Source: Agromyces salentinus (GTDB lineage Bacteria > Actinomycetota > Actinomycetes > Actinomycetales > Microbacteriaceae). Taken from it: a DNA stretch of 64,000 nucleotides. The notes under the pieces are model-generated. The model ran no database searches. It had not been told where the DNA came from and saw only the letters and a program-made list of their open reading frames with translations. Positions 8,411-16,517 of the stretch are shown in pieces; positions within the stretch are counted from its first letter, which is position 1, and each line of letters opens with the position of its first letter. Location: positions 47,457 through 111,456 of the forward strand of contig NZ_WBIR01000017.1 in NCBI RefSeq assembly GCF_009749395.1, written 5' to 3'. The translations under genes and the position numbers were made by a program.

Positions 8411-8424
8411 GTCACAATTGTGAC
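8411..8424. promoter_or_regulatory. Orphan perfect palindrome GTCACAATTGTGAC
   Basis: This is a perfect 14-bp palindrome, extended by partly matching flanks (ACGTGA to the left and TCACGT to the right). Its form is that of an operator for a dimeric regulator such as GntR or CRP types. It lies between the end of the long catabolic operon and a gene remnant, so its original target may have been lost. Confidence 0.45.
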
Positions 8425-8552
8425 TCACGTACGCGCGACCGCCGAACGAGTCGGTCGAGGCTCACCGCGCGGGCTGTGACCGGTCAAGCAACGCCGATCC
8501 AAGACCCTCGCTCGCAGTGGCGTCCGCGCGCTCGAGATCGGACGGCACACCA

Positions 8553-9464
8553 TCATCGGGCGCGGATGGGTGTGACGTTCTCGGGCGGCTTCGGACCCCG
8601 GGCCGCACCGCGGGTCGGGCAGCTCACCGCGCCTTCGCTCGTGACGGCGACCTCGAGCCTGCCGAGGTTGGTGATTTCCACGGCTACCTGATCACCATCG
8701 GAGACTTGGCCGATTCCGGCAGGGGTTCCCGTCGTGATGATGTCGCCCGGTTGCAGCGACATGACTGAGGATGCGTAGGAGATGAGGCGAGGCACGTCCC
8801 AGATCAGGTCGCGCACGTCGGCATCTTGCCGGAGCTCGCCGTTCACCCAGGTGCGGAGCCGCATGTTCTCGGGCGGCCCTGCTTCGTCGGGGGTGACGAG
8901 GTAGGGTCCGACGGGTGTGAAGCTGTCGAACGACTTCCGGGTGGATCGGTCTTCTCCTCCGCGCATGGTCATGTCGAGCAGCGTGGTGTAGCCCGCCACA
9001 TAGTTGAGGGCGTCGTCGATGGAGACGTGTGATGCTGGCCGGCCGATGACGACAGCGAGTTCGCCCTCTTGATCGAAGCGGCGGTCCGTATACGGCAGCC
9101 GCACGACTCCGCCGGATCCGAGCACCGATGAGGTGGCTTTGAGGAAGATGCCAAGGGCGTCGATGTGGAAGTCTTCCTGCATCTCAGCTTGATGGTCGCG
9201 ATAGTTCACCGGTGCGGCGATGATTTTCGGAGGGTCGGGCACGATCGAGGCGAAACGCACGGATGCCAGTGGCAGACGCTGGCCGTCGAGATCGCCGATG
9301 ACGTCCGCGAGCGGAACATCCTTGGCCAGCAAAGCACGCATTGGGCTGACGGTCCCACGGGATACCTGGTCGCCGAGCCGGCTGGTCACGTCGACGACGA
9401 AATCGTCGTCGACCACCCCCAACCGATAGTCGCCGACATCGTCAGTGAAGCTCAAGAGTTTCAT
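8553..9464 (-). CDS. Fumarylacetoacetate-hydrolase family protein, probable fumarylpyruvate hydrolase
   Basis: This is a 303-residue FAH-fold hydrolase. Metal ligands are visible as Glu133 and Glu135 (FDQEGELAVVIG) and Asp164 (LLDMT), and the conserved GDIITTGTPAGIG loop is present. It is the last gene of a 14-gene operon that also encodes gentisate dioxygenase and maleylpyruvate isomerase, so the best assignment is hydrolysis of fumarylpyruvate (or maleylpyruvate) to pyruvate and fumarate (or maleate). The ATG at 9464 overlaps the stop of the upstream hydroxylase by 4 bp. The C-terminal 20 residues after the domain are Pro- and Arg-rich. Confidence 0.88.
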   Translation of the reverse strand: MKLLSFTDDVGDYRLGVVDDDFVVDVTSRLGDQVSRGTVSPMRALLAKDVPLADVIGDLDGQRLPLASVRFASIVPDPPKIIAAPVNYRDHQAEMQEDFHIDALGIFLKATSSVLGSGGVVRLPYTDRRFDQEGELAVVIGRPASHVSIDDALNYVAGYTTLLDMTMRGGEDRSTRKSFDSFTPVGPYLVTPDEAGPPENMRLRTWVNGELRQDADVRDLIWDVPRLISYASSVMSLQPGDIITTGTPAGIGQVSDGDQVAVEITNLGRLEVAVTSEGAVSCPTRGAARGPKPPENVTPIRAR

Positions 9465-10678
9465 CGCAGGGGCTCCAGTTCTCGCTCTACGGGTCCGAGC
9501 AGGTTTTCGAGTGCGTCGTCGTACATCCAGGCGAGCTCGCGGTAGTCATCAGGGGCACGCATGCGCAGGTAGCGGTCGCGGAACGCCCGAAATCCTGGGT
9601 CAGTGGTGTGCCAGGATTCGCCCCAGGGTCGAGCCGACCGCTGACAGCGTGTCGTTCTCGGCACGCGGAGTCGGTCGTAGTTGACCAGGCCGGAGATGTC
9701 GTCGACCTGTCCGGCGAGGCTTGCTGCGAGAACGAGGCCGTCCTCGAGCGCCTGACATGCACCCTGACCGAGGTATTGGAGCATGGGATGCGCTGCGTCC
9801 CCGATGAGGACGGCTCGGCCCGCGACGAAGGTGTCCAGCGGGTCCTTGTCGAAGTTGGGGTAGGCGGTGGCATCGGTGTGTGCTGCGACCGTGGTGCGTA
9901 CCGCGTCGCACATCGGGCTGAACCGCTCGAGCAGTTCTTCGCTGTTACCCCAGTCGTCGCGTCCCTCGGCTTTGCGCAGCGTCCGGAATACGGCCACCTG
10001 GTTGTACATCGTGCCGCTTCGCACGGGGTACTGCATCAGGTGCACGTTCGGACCGATCCACAACCGCACTTCGGACGGGAATTCAGCGGCGATGCTCGAG
10101 TCGATGGGCGTTGCACCCCGGAATGCGACGTACCCGCTGAAGACGGGCGCATCGGTGGCGATGAGGCGCCGCACCTTCGAGTTGAGGCCGTCCGCGCCGA
10201 CGACGAGCTTCGCCGTGAGTTCCGCGTCGCCTTCGCATCGGACGCGCATCCGGTCTCCCTCGTCGGCCACTTCGATGACCGTCGTGTTGTTCTGCAGCGT
10301 GATGTTCGGGTGGGCGCGGCACGCTTCGAGCAGTGGGGCGAGTACGTCGTTTCGGTGGATGACGAGATAGGGGTACCCGAAGCGTTCGGTGAACGCCTCG
10401 CCGAGGTCGAGCGTGGTCAGTTCCTCGCCCGTCAGCGCGTCGGATACGACACCTCGTCGAGGAAAGACCGCGGTGCCGTAGATCTGGTCGAGCACGCCGA
10501 GTCGGTCGAGCGCGCGGACGGCGTTCGGCCCGACTTGGAGCCCCGCTCCCACTTCGGAGAACTGGGGGGCGCGTTCGAGGAGGTGCACGGGGACGCCGGT
10601 ATTCGCGAGTGCGAGGGCGGTGCCGAGACCTCCGATTCCTCCACCGACGACGATGACGTCGTGATCTGTCCGGGTCAC
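9461..10678 (-). CDS. FAD-dependent aromatic hydroxylase, 3-hydroxybenzoate 6-hydroxylase-like
   Basis: This is a 405-residue single-component flavin monooxygenase of the salicylate / 3-hydroxybenzoate hydroxylase group. The N-terminal VVGGGIGGLGTALALANTG binds FAD ADP, the middle VVGADGLNSKVR is the DG motif, and GDAAHPMLQYLGQGACQALED is the GD motif. With gentisate dioxygenase in the same operon, para-hydroxylation of 3-hydroxybenzoate (or decarboxylating attack on salicylate) to give gentisate is the likely role. The GTG at 10678 has GAAGGAG six bases upstream and overlaps the preceding stop by 4 bp. Which substrate it takes cannot be decided from sequence. Confidence 0.85.
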   Translation of the reverse strand: MTRTDHDVIVVGGGIGGLGTALALANTGVPVHLLERAPQFSEVGAGLQVGPNAVRALDRLGVLDQIYGTAVFPRRGVVSDALTGEELTTLDLGEAFTERFGYPYLVIHRNDVLAPLLEACRAHPNITLQNNTTVIEVADEGDRMRVRCEGDAELTAKLVVGADGLNSKVRRLIATDAPVFSGYVAFRGATPIDSSIAAEFPSEVRLWIGPNVHLMQYPVRSGTMYNQVAVFRTLRKAEGRDDWGNSEELLERFSPMCDAVRTTVAAHTDATAYPNFDKDPLDTFVAGRAVLIGDAAHPMLQYLGQGACQALEDGLVLAASLAGQVDDISGLVNYDRLRVPRTTRCQRSARPWGESWHTTDPGFRAFRDRYLRMRAPDDYRELAWMYDDALENLLGPVERELEPLR

Positions 10679-11367
10679 GATTGCTCCTTCAGATGGGGCG
10701 AGTGTGGGGTGGTTCGTTGGTTCGGACCGGAGCTCACGAGCTCCGCAAGACCCGGACCTGGGGTACCGGCTCGGATGGGCGTGCACGACGCGGGGAAGTC
10801 GGTGCGAAACTGCGCCGCCTCATCGATGAGCGCATCGAGAAACGCCGGCAGAAGTGCCATGCCGGCGGGATGCCCGTCGTGGAGCACGACGACGGCCTCG
10901 TCGGTGCCGCGGCATCCTTCAAGGGCTGCCTCGATCCAGTCATCCGGGCGCTGCCAGTCCCGGGGTACGACGTTCCAGAGGGCCATGGTGTAGCCGCCCT
11001 CGAACAGCGTCTGTACGGCTTCTTCGTTGAGCAGCCGGTGATCGATGACCGCGCCGGGCGCCGCCCCGACCGGGCGGAACAACTGAGGGGCAGGCGCGAT
11101 CTCCACGATCGCGTGCTGGGTTCTGACGATTTCCGAGCGGGCGTAGCCCGCCCGGTGGACGTCGCCGAAGGGCACGGAATGCGACCAGGTGTGGTTGCCC
11201 ACCAGGTGACCGCCGTCGCTCATTCGTGCCACGAGTTCAGGGTGCGCGTGCACTTTGTGGCCGACGACGAAGAACACGGCGTGGATGTTCCGCTCCTGCA
11301 ACGCGTCGAGCACGATCGGCGTGCCGGTCGGGTGTGGGCCGTTGTCGAACGTGAGGGTGACCCGCAT
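10675..11367 (-). CDS. Polysaccharide-deacetylase-fold (NodB-like) hydrolase with altered motif 1
   Basis: This 230-residue NodB-type fold has motif 1 reading TFDNGP (Asp8, Asn9), where canonical deacetylases have TFDDGP; the metal-binding second Asp is replaced by Asn. The H-x3-H pair is kept (His59, His63 in GNHTWSH). The C-terminal LHDGHP motif is present. There is no signal peptide, so it is cytoplasmic. In a catabolic operon a cell-wall deacetylase is unlikely. Cytoplasmic members of this superfamily include amide or imide hydrolases (allantoinase PuuE), so it may hydrolyse an amide- or acyl-bearing aromatic intermediate (inference). The ATG overlaps the upstream stop by one base. Confidence 0.78.
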   Translation of the reverse strand: MRVTLTFDNGPHPTGTPIVLDALQERNIHAVFFVVGHKVHAHPELVARMSDGGHLVGNHTWSHSVPFGDVHRAGYARSEIVRTQHAIVEIAPAPQLFRPVGAAPGAVIDHRLLNEEAVQTLFEGGYTMALWNVVPRDWQRPDDWIEAALEGCRGTDEAVVVLHDGHPAGMALLPAFLDALIDEAAQFRTDFPASCTPIRAGTPGPGLAELVSSGPNQRTTPHSPHLKEQS

Positions 11368-12041
11368 CACGACACCTTCGCCAGGGCAGTCTGATGAGGC
11401 TGGCGATTGGGGGCGCGTGACATCCGCCGTGCGATGGCAGACGGGGTCCCGGTCAGCGTTGAATCCCGCCAGGTGACGTCGTACTCGTCGCCGCGGCGTG
11501 TGATCGTTGCCCCCGTTTCGAGGATGAGTCGGTCGAGAACTTCTGTTGGGAAGTCGGAGAAACTTCCCCCGGTTCCCAGGTCGACGGCGGCCAACCACGT
11601 CTGGCGGGCGCGCAGCCATGGCGTGCGCGCAATGGCGATCGGGGCGCCCCGGTCGTCGACGCCGAATCCGTTCCACGCGGCGACCGGCAGGTCCCGCCAC
11701 TCCACGGCCAGGTGGACTGCGGAATGTTCGACGAGGTGCCGGAGAGCTCGAGGCGGAAGCGTGGCGCCGGTGACAATCGCAGCCGCTCGCTCGCCCGGCG
11801 CGTAGGTCGCCGCCAGTGGCCGTTCCTCGCGAAGCGATTCGGCGAGGTTCGCCCAGCCGCGTGCATCGTATCCGACGGTGGCGATGATGGTCCTGCGATC
11901 GGCGGGTGCCGCGGGATGGCCTGGCTGATCGTAGCCGCGCTCGGGGAGCTGGGCGAGCCAGCGAAGGAAGTACGCGGTTCCGCGATACGCGAGCAGGAGG
12001 TCGCCGGTCGGCCCTCCCAACGCCGTACGAGCGCCGGTCAT
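11367..12041 (-). CDS. Mycothiol-dependent maleylpyruvate isomerase-like protein (MDMPI, copy 1)
   Basis: This 224-residue protein has the helical DinB/MDMPI N-terminal fold; the VEHSAVHLAVEWRDLPVAAW stretch contains the conserved metal-site helix. Maleylpyruvate isomerase converts maleylpyruvate to fumarylpyruvate using mycothiol in actinomycetes. It sits directly after gentisate dioxygenase with an ATGA overlap, which fits the pathway order. A second MDMPI-fold gene lies at 13798-14481. Which of the two is the true isomerase is uncertain. Confidence 0.7.
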   Translation of the reverse strand: MTGARTALGGPTGDLLLAYRGTAYFLRWLAQLPERGYDQPGHPAAPADRRTIIATVGYDARGWANLAESLREERPLAATYAPGERAAAIVTGATLPPRALRHLVEHSAVHLAVEWRDLPVAAWNGFGVDDRGAPIAIARTPWLRARQTWLAAVDLGTGGSFSDFPTEVLDRLILETGATITRRGDEYDVTWRDSTLTGTPSAIARRMSRAPNRQPHQTALAKVS

Positions 12042-13144
12042 TTCTCTGGATCCACGATGTGGGTTCGGGCGAAACCGAGGCGCTCGATGACCGGGCCGTC
12101 GTTGAAGCGGAACAGGTCGAACGGGCTTTCAGCCTCGATCGACCACGGCACCCAGGATGGGACGACGGCAAGGTCACCGCGACGCATGGCGTGGCGGACC
12201 CCGTCGATCACGAAGACACCGGTTCCGTCGAAGACCTGCCATACGGAGGAGCCCACCTCGTGCCGTACCTGGGTCTTCGTTCCTTCCCGAAGCCGGTGGA
12301 ACTCGGCACGAAGTGTGGGCATGACGTCACCGCCCGTGGTCGGGTTCACATAGCGGATGGCGGCATGGCCCTGTTCGACGGTCGCCGGGTGGCCTTCGTC
12401 TTCGAGCTTGAGTTGCTCGGCGACCGCCCGATCGGTGTACTCCCACCGGTAGGCGGCAATCGGGGAACTCACTCGCTCGTCGAGCCCCGAGAGCGGTCGC
12501 AGTCCGGGGTAGGCCCAGAGCCGCTCCGACCGCGAGATGTCGGGGCTTGCTTCGTCGGTCACGCGTTCCGTGCCGTACTCGAAGAAGCCGATGTCGATGT
12601 GGTCGGACAGCGGCACGTCGAGCCCGTCGATCCAGGCCATCGGCGCGTCGGTGTCGTTGTGGTGTCCGTGGAAATTCCATCCGGGAGTGAGGAGGAAGTC
12701 GCCGCGCCGCATCGCGACGGGATCGCCGTTGACGACGGTCCAGACCCCTTCACCCTCCACGACGAATCGAAAGGCGTTTTGTGCATGACGATGCTCGGGC
12801 GCAGTTTCCCGCGGACCGAGATATTGGATCGCAGCCCAGATCGTCGGTGTCGCGTAAGGGGCCCCGCCGAGTCCCGGATTGGCAAGGGCGATCGCTCGGC
12901 GCTCTCCTCCGCGTCCGACGGGTACGAGTTCTCCCGATCGTGCAGCCAGCGGGTACAGGTCGTCCCAGCGCCACACGAACGGCACCGCGTCAGATCGGGG
13001 ATGAAAGGTCAGCACCTCGGATGCCTGCGTCCACAAGGGTGCGAGATGGTGCGCCGCGAAATCGGCGTAGAGCTGCTCGAGCTCTGGCGTGGATTCGAGG
13101 TCCGCATTCTGCAGGTCTTCTGCGTCTGCCGTGTCAGAGCTCAC
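12038..13144 (-). CDS. Gentisate 1,2-dioxygenase
   Basis: This is a 368-residue bicupin. It opens gentisate between C1 and C2 to form maleylpyruvate with Fe(II) and O2. The iron ligands are His118 and His120 (PEHRHAQNAFRFVVEG) and His159 (PGWNFHGH). The PSWVPW stretch of the C-terminal cupin is also conserved. Length and motifs match the family. The GTG at 13144 has GAAGGAG upstream and overlaps the MBL-fold gene by 11 bp. This enzyme is the anchor for reading the operon as a gentisate pathway. Confidence 0.93.
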   Translation of the reverse strand: MSSDTADAEDLQNADLESTPELEQLYADFAAHHLAPLWTQASEVLTFHPRSDAVPFVWRWDDLYPLAARSGELVPVGRGGERRAIALANPGLGGAPYATPTIWAAIQYLGPRETAPEHRHAQNAFRFVVEGEGVWTVVNGDPVAMRRGDFLLTPGWNFHGHHNDTDAPMAWIDGLDVPLSDHIDIGFFEYGTERVTDEASPDISRSERLWAYPGLRPLSGLDERVSSPIAAYRWEYTDRAVAEQLKLEDEGHPATVEQGHAAIRYVNPTTGGDVMPTLRAEFHRLREGTKTQVRHEVGSSVWQVFDGTGVFVIDGVRHAMRRGDLAVVPSWVPWSIEAESPFDLFRFNDGPVIERLGFARTHIVDPEK

Positions 13145-13769
13145 GGGCGACTCCTTCCTCGAGGACGACGAGTTCTGAGGGCACCAGTTTCCGGAGGAGG
13201 CCGTAGTGCAGCTGGCGGTGCACTTCTGCGAGACCTGCCTGATGGATCGGGACGATCACCCGCGGTGCGACGGCACGGGCGAAGTCGATAGCCTCGGACA
13301 TCTTCATCCACGGGCCGCCGACCGGGAGCAAGAGGATGTCCACCTTTCGGGGCTCGGAATCGAAAGCGTCGCCGGGATGCCACACCTCTCTATCGAGCAC
13401 GAACCCGGTATTGGCGATCGCGGGGAGCGCGGAGTGGATCTCTGCGTGGGTTCGTCCGGTCGGTTCGACGCGGACTCCGGCGACGTCGAATGCCGAGCCG
13501 TCAGAAACCAGGCGGTCGTCCCAACGACTTGGACCGGCGGCCGCGGCGGCTTCCGCGTTCGCGATCAGCACCGCCTTCTGGTTGGCGTCTCGCAGGGCGC
13601 CGAGGCGTGCGGCGTCGACGTGGTCGGGGTGTCCGTGCGTCACGGCGATGACGTCCAGGTCGACGAGTTCCTCGAATCCATGCGCGTATGTGCCGGGATC
13701 GAACAGCACCCTGGCTCCCGAGGCGGTTTCGGCGAGTACGGCGGCGTGACCGAAGTGGGTGAGCTTCAT
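13134..13769 (-). CDS. MBL-fold (UlaG-like) metallohydrolase
   Basis: This is a 211-residue metallo-beta-lactamase fold protein. The motif THGHPDHVD gives His45, His47, Asp49 and His50. Further ligands are His in GRTHAEI, Asp in WHPGDAF and His in VPIHQAG. This short form resembles UlaG/YtnP-type lactone or phosphoester hydrolases. In this operon it may hydrolyse a lactone or thioester intermediate (inference). It precedes gentisate dioxygenase with an 11-bp overlap. Confidence 0.82.
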   Translation of the reverse strand: MKLTHFGHAAVLAETASGARVLFDPGTYAHGFEELVDLDVIAVTHGHPDHVDAARLGALRDANQKAVLIANAEAAAAAGPSRWDDRLVSDGSAFDVAGVRVEPTGRTHAEIHSALPAIANTGFVLDREVWHPGDAFDSEPRKVDILLLPVGGPWMKMSEAIDFARAVAPRVIVPIHQAGLAEVHRQLHYGLLRKLVPSELVVLEEGVAREL

Positions 13770-13797
13770 GATCGGCTTCCTTGTTGGATTTCCCGGG

Positions 13798-14481
13798 TCA
13801 GAACCAGGTGCGAAATGTGAGGCGTGGCAGGGTTTCGTCCATGATGTGGGTGCGGCCGCAGGCCCAACCGAGGAGGTCGCGAGGCTTGCCTACGATCACC
13901 GTCCTGTCGTCGTTTCGTTCCGCGACGACGACGTCTTGACCAGTTCTGGCGACCAGCCGAATGTCGCTCAGCTCGGTGGGCATGAGGATCGGAAGGAAGG
14001 AGACAGCGATCGCCGCGTCTGTATCGGCCACGTCCTCCCAAGGGCGTTCGAGATCCGCGTGGTGGATGAGCAGCTGGACGAGTCGCCGCGTCGGCAGCAC
14101 GCGCAATGTCTGATCGAGCGAGGACCACCCCTGCACGCCGTGCATCCCGGCGGCGAGTCGTTCCGAGGATTCGATGAAATCATCGATGAGGACGGCTCCA
14201 GGCCGAAGCCCGCCACGTTCGACGTCCCACCGCCGGTCGGCATCGTACTCGGGCAACGGCCGGCCAGTCGCGGCAAGCAGTTCGTCCGCCATGCGGTCGG
14301 CCTCACGCGAGAGATGGGTGAGCACGTGGCCACCGGTGACCTCGTCGAAGAGCGGCTCGCCTTGGAGGTCGAGTTCGAGGAACCCGCCGAGCAGACGCCG
14401 GAGAAGCGCAGCAGTCTCCCGGTCGACGGCTTCGATGATGGCAGGCTGATCGATGGGTACTCGGTCCAGTACGGGAGTCAT
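13798..14481 (-). CDS. MDMPI-fold (maleylpyruvate isomerase-like) protein, copy 2
   Basis: This 227-residue protein has the N-terminal helical mycothiol-maleylpyruvate-isomerase domain (HVLTHLSREADRMADELLAA), including the His of the metal site. Additional His residues occur in LLIHHADLERPWEDV, matching the second metal-site region. The ATG at 14481 overlaps the aldolase stop in an ATGA. This copy keeps more of the classical MDMPI histidines than copy 1, so it may be the real maleylpyruvate isomerase, with copy 1 acting on another thiol adduct (inference). Confidence 0.72.
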   Translation of the reverse strand: MTPVLDRVPIDQPAIIEAVDRETAALLRRLLGGFLELDLQGEPLFDEVTGGHVLTHLSREADRMADELLAATGRPLPEYDADRRWDVERGGLRPGAVLIDDFIESSERLAAGMHGVQGWSSLDQTLRVLPTRRLVQLLIHHADLERPWEDVADTDAAIAVSFLPILMPTELSDIRLVARTGQDVVVAERNDDRTVIVGKPRDLLGWACGRTHIMDETLPRLTFRTWF

Positions 14482-15179
14482 CGAGTACCCCCACTGCGGA
14501 TCAGGTACCGGTACCCGGCCTCCAACTGAGCGCTGCTCCACACGTCAGCTCGCTTGCTCGCAGTCTCTTCGTCACTCGACCAGATCTTCGGCCCGCCGGC
14601 TGCAAGCGCGGCAAGCTCGGTGCGGCAGGCGCGTTCCAGGAGCACCGAGTACATGACCGCCGATGCGATATCCCGTCCCACGGTCACGGCACCGTGGCTG
14701 GGAAGCAGGATCCCGTTCGACGTTCCGAGCGCCGCGGCGAGGGCAGCACCCAGGTTCGCCGTCGCGATCAACGAACCTGTGACCGCCGACAACCTCGGGA
14801 GCGGCGGATCCGTGAACGGAACTGCGTCATGAGAGAGGGGGTGAAGCGGCACGTCGAGTGAAGCGAACGCCGCGAAGGTTGCAGCATGCGTGTGAACGAT
14901 GGCGTTGACGTCGGGCCGTGCCTGGTAGATCTGCGTGTGGATCGGGTATTCGAGGTGGCGGTTGCCGGTACCTTCGATGACCTCTCCCGACCATGAGACC
15001 AGGACCACGCGTTCGTGGTCGATCTCTTCGAAGCCGTACCCGGCAGGCTTCATCCATGCGCCCCGACCTTCGCTGTCGCGTACGGAGGGGTGCCCCCAGA
15101 TCATGTCGCCGAGGCCTGCCGATGTGAGCGCAGCGCAGGCCGCGACCACGTCATCGACCTGGCCGGCTGCCTCACTCAC
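14478..15179 (-). CDS. Class II aldolase / adducin family protein
   Basis: This is a 233-residue class II aldolase fold protein. The zinc motif HTHAATFAAFASLDVPL and the later ILLPSHGAVTVGRD (His) are clear. The family contains fuculose-phosphate aldolase and also decarboxylases acting on aromatic or keto acids. With no sugar-phosphate genes nearby, a retro-aldol or decarboxylation step in aromatic breakdown is more likely (inference). The GTG start at 15179 overlaps the ferredoxin gene by 8 bp. The frame runs further upstream but through the ferredoxin coding region. Confidence 0.82.
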   Translation of the reverse strand: MSEAAGQVDDVVAACAALTSAGLGDMIWGHPSVRDSEGRGAWMKPAGYGFEEIDHERVVLVSWSGEVIEGTGNRHLEYPIHTQIYQARPDVNAIVHTHAATFAAFASLDVPLHPLSHDAVPFTDPPLPRLSAVTGSLIATANLGAALAAALGTSNGILLPSHGAVTVGRDIASAVMYSVLLERACRTELAALAAGGPKIWSSDEETASKRADVWSSAQLEAGYRYLIRSGGTR

Positions 15180-15510
15180 GAGCTGCCGCCCGATTCTTGA
15201 CGAGCGGGGTGTCGACGCCGATCTTGCCGAGGCTCGACGCGCCGCCCGGACTTCCGATCGGCTCCGCCCGGCCCGGCAACGTGGTTTCGAAGAACACGAT
15301 GTTGTCCTGTTGCCAGACCGGGTCGTGACCGTCGTTGGGTGAGGTGATCGCGGTGACCGGGCAGACCGTGAGGCAGGCACCGCAGTCGATGCACTCGACC
15401 GGATTGATGTAGCGCTTCTCTTCGCCTTCATAGATGCAGTCGACGGGGCAGACGTCGACGCAGGATCCGTCCATCTCGTCGATGCAGCTTTGACCGATCA
15501 CGTACGCCAC
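15172..15510 (-). CDS. 7Fe ferredoxin ([3Fe-4S]/[4Fe-4S])
   Basis: This is a 112-residue ferredoxin with eight cysteines: Cys9, 17, 21 and 25 in the first set and Cys40, 43, 46 and 50 in the second (CIDCGACLTVCP). The long C9-x7-C17 spacing is that of actinobacterial seven-iron ferredoxins (FdxA type). It is adjacent to a ferredoxin reductase gene (2 bp gap), so the pair would transfer electrons from NAD(P)H to a partner. No P450 or Rieske oxygenase lies in the operon, which leaves the acceptor unknown. Confidence 0.93.
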   Translation of the reverse strand: MAYVIGQSCIDEMDGSCVDVCPVDCIYEGEEKRYINPVECIDCGACLTVCPVTAITSPNDGHDPVWQQDNIVFFETTLPGRAEPIGSPGGASSLGKIGVDTPLVKNRAAARE

Positions 15511-15512
15511 GA

Positions 15513-16514
15513 TCAGCCTCCGATTCCTGCGGTCGCCAGCCGGGGCAGCTCTGATGAATGTCCGGGGAAGAGGTCTTCATCCGGTCGCAGCACGACGGCG
15601 ATGTTGTTGACTGCGGTCGCCGCTTCGCCGAAACCGACGACCATCAGGCGAACCTTCCCCGGGTAGTCGGTGATGTCGCCGGCCGCATAGACACGCTGCC
15701 GTCCGGTCGACATGTCCGTGCCGACCTCGATCTGGCGGCCCTTGATCGACAGCCCCCATTCCAAGAGTGGGCCGAGCGAGGCTATGTGACCGAGGGCTGG
15801 GATGATGACCGATGCCGGGACGGTCTCGGTCGTGTCCGTTCTGGCGTCTCTGACCACGACATGCGCCACGGAAGCATCGCCGCCGACCTCGAGGAGTTCC
15901 GCCTCGGTGATGATTCGGCAGCGGGAATTCCGGATCTGTTCGACGGCGCGTTCGTGAGCGGTGAAACGCCCGCGTCGGTGGATCAGGGTGACCGATTTCG
16001 CCGTGTCCGCGAGCATGTTCGCCCAGTCCACGGCGCTGTCTCCACCGCCGACAATGACGATGTCGTCCGCGACATACTCCTCCGCCGGGCCGACGACGCG
16101 GTGGATCCCTGCGCCGGCGTAGGTGTCTACCGCGGGGAGCGGCCGTGGCGTGAACCGTCCGATGCCGCCGGTGATCAGGATCGCGGCGCAGTGGATGGTG
16201 GCACCGCTCGTGGTGGTGGCGATGATGGATCCGTCATCCTGATCCTCGAGAGTGGTGCACTCCTCACCCAAGATGATGTGCGGGTGTGCACTTTGCGCTT
16301 GCTCGATGAGGCCGGCGATCAGGTCGCGTCCTCGCACGGCAGGCAGACCCGCGACGTCGTAGATGAGTTTCTCGGGGTAGAGGGCGGCAACCTGCCCGCC
16401 CAGATGGGTGAGGCTGTCGACGAGGACCACCTGGAGGTCGCGCATGCCGGCGTAGTAGGTGGCGAAGAGCCCGGCCGGTCCGGCTCCGATGATCAGAAGG
16501 TCACACTGGATCAT
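15513..16514 (-). CDS. Ferredoxin-NAD(P)+ reductase, thioredoxin-reductase-like type
   Basis: This is a 333-residue flavoprotein of the TrxR-like ferredoxin/flavodoxin reductase family (YumC type). It has an FAD motif at the N-terminus (LLIIGAGPAGLFATYYAGM), a NAD(P) motif near residue 155 (IVIVGGGDSAVDWAN), and no redox CxxC, which separates it from thioredoxin reductase. The C-terminal AAGDITDYPGKVRLMVVGFGEA is typical. It adjoins the 7Fe ferredoxin gene and presumably reduces that protein. Confidence 0.92.
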   Translation of the reverse strand: MIQCDLLIIGAGPAGLFATYYAGMRDLQVVLVDSLTHLGGQVAALYPEKLIYDVAGLPAVRGRDLIAGLIEQAQSAHPHIILGEECTTLEDQDDGSIIATTTSGATIHCAAILITGGIGRFTPRPLPAVDTYAGAGIHRVVGPAEEYVADDIVIVGGGDSAVDWANMLADTAKSVTLIHRRGRFTAHERAVEQIRNSRCRIITEAELLEVGGDASVAHVVVRDARTDTTETVPASVIIPALGHIASLGPLLEWGLSIKGRQIEVGTDMSTGRQRVYAAGDITDYPGKVRLMVVGFGEAATAVNNIAVVLRPDEDLFPGHSSELPRLATAGIGG

Positions 16515-16517
16515 GAG

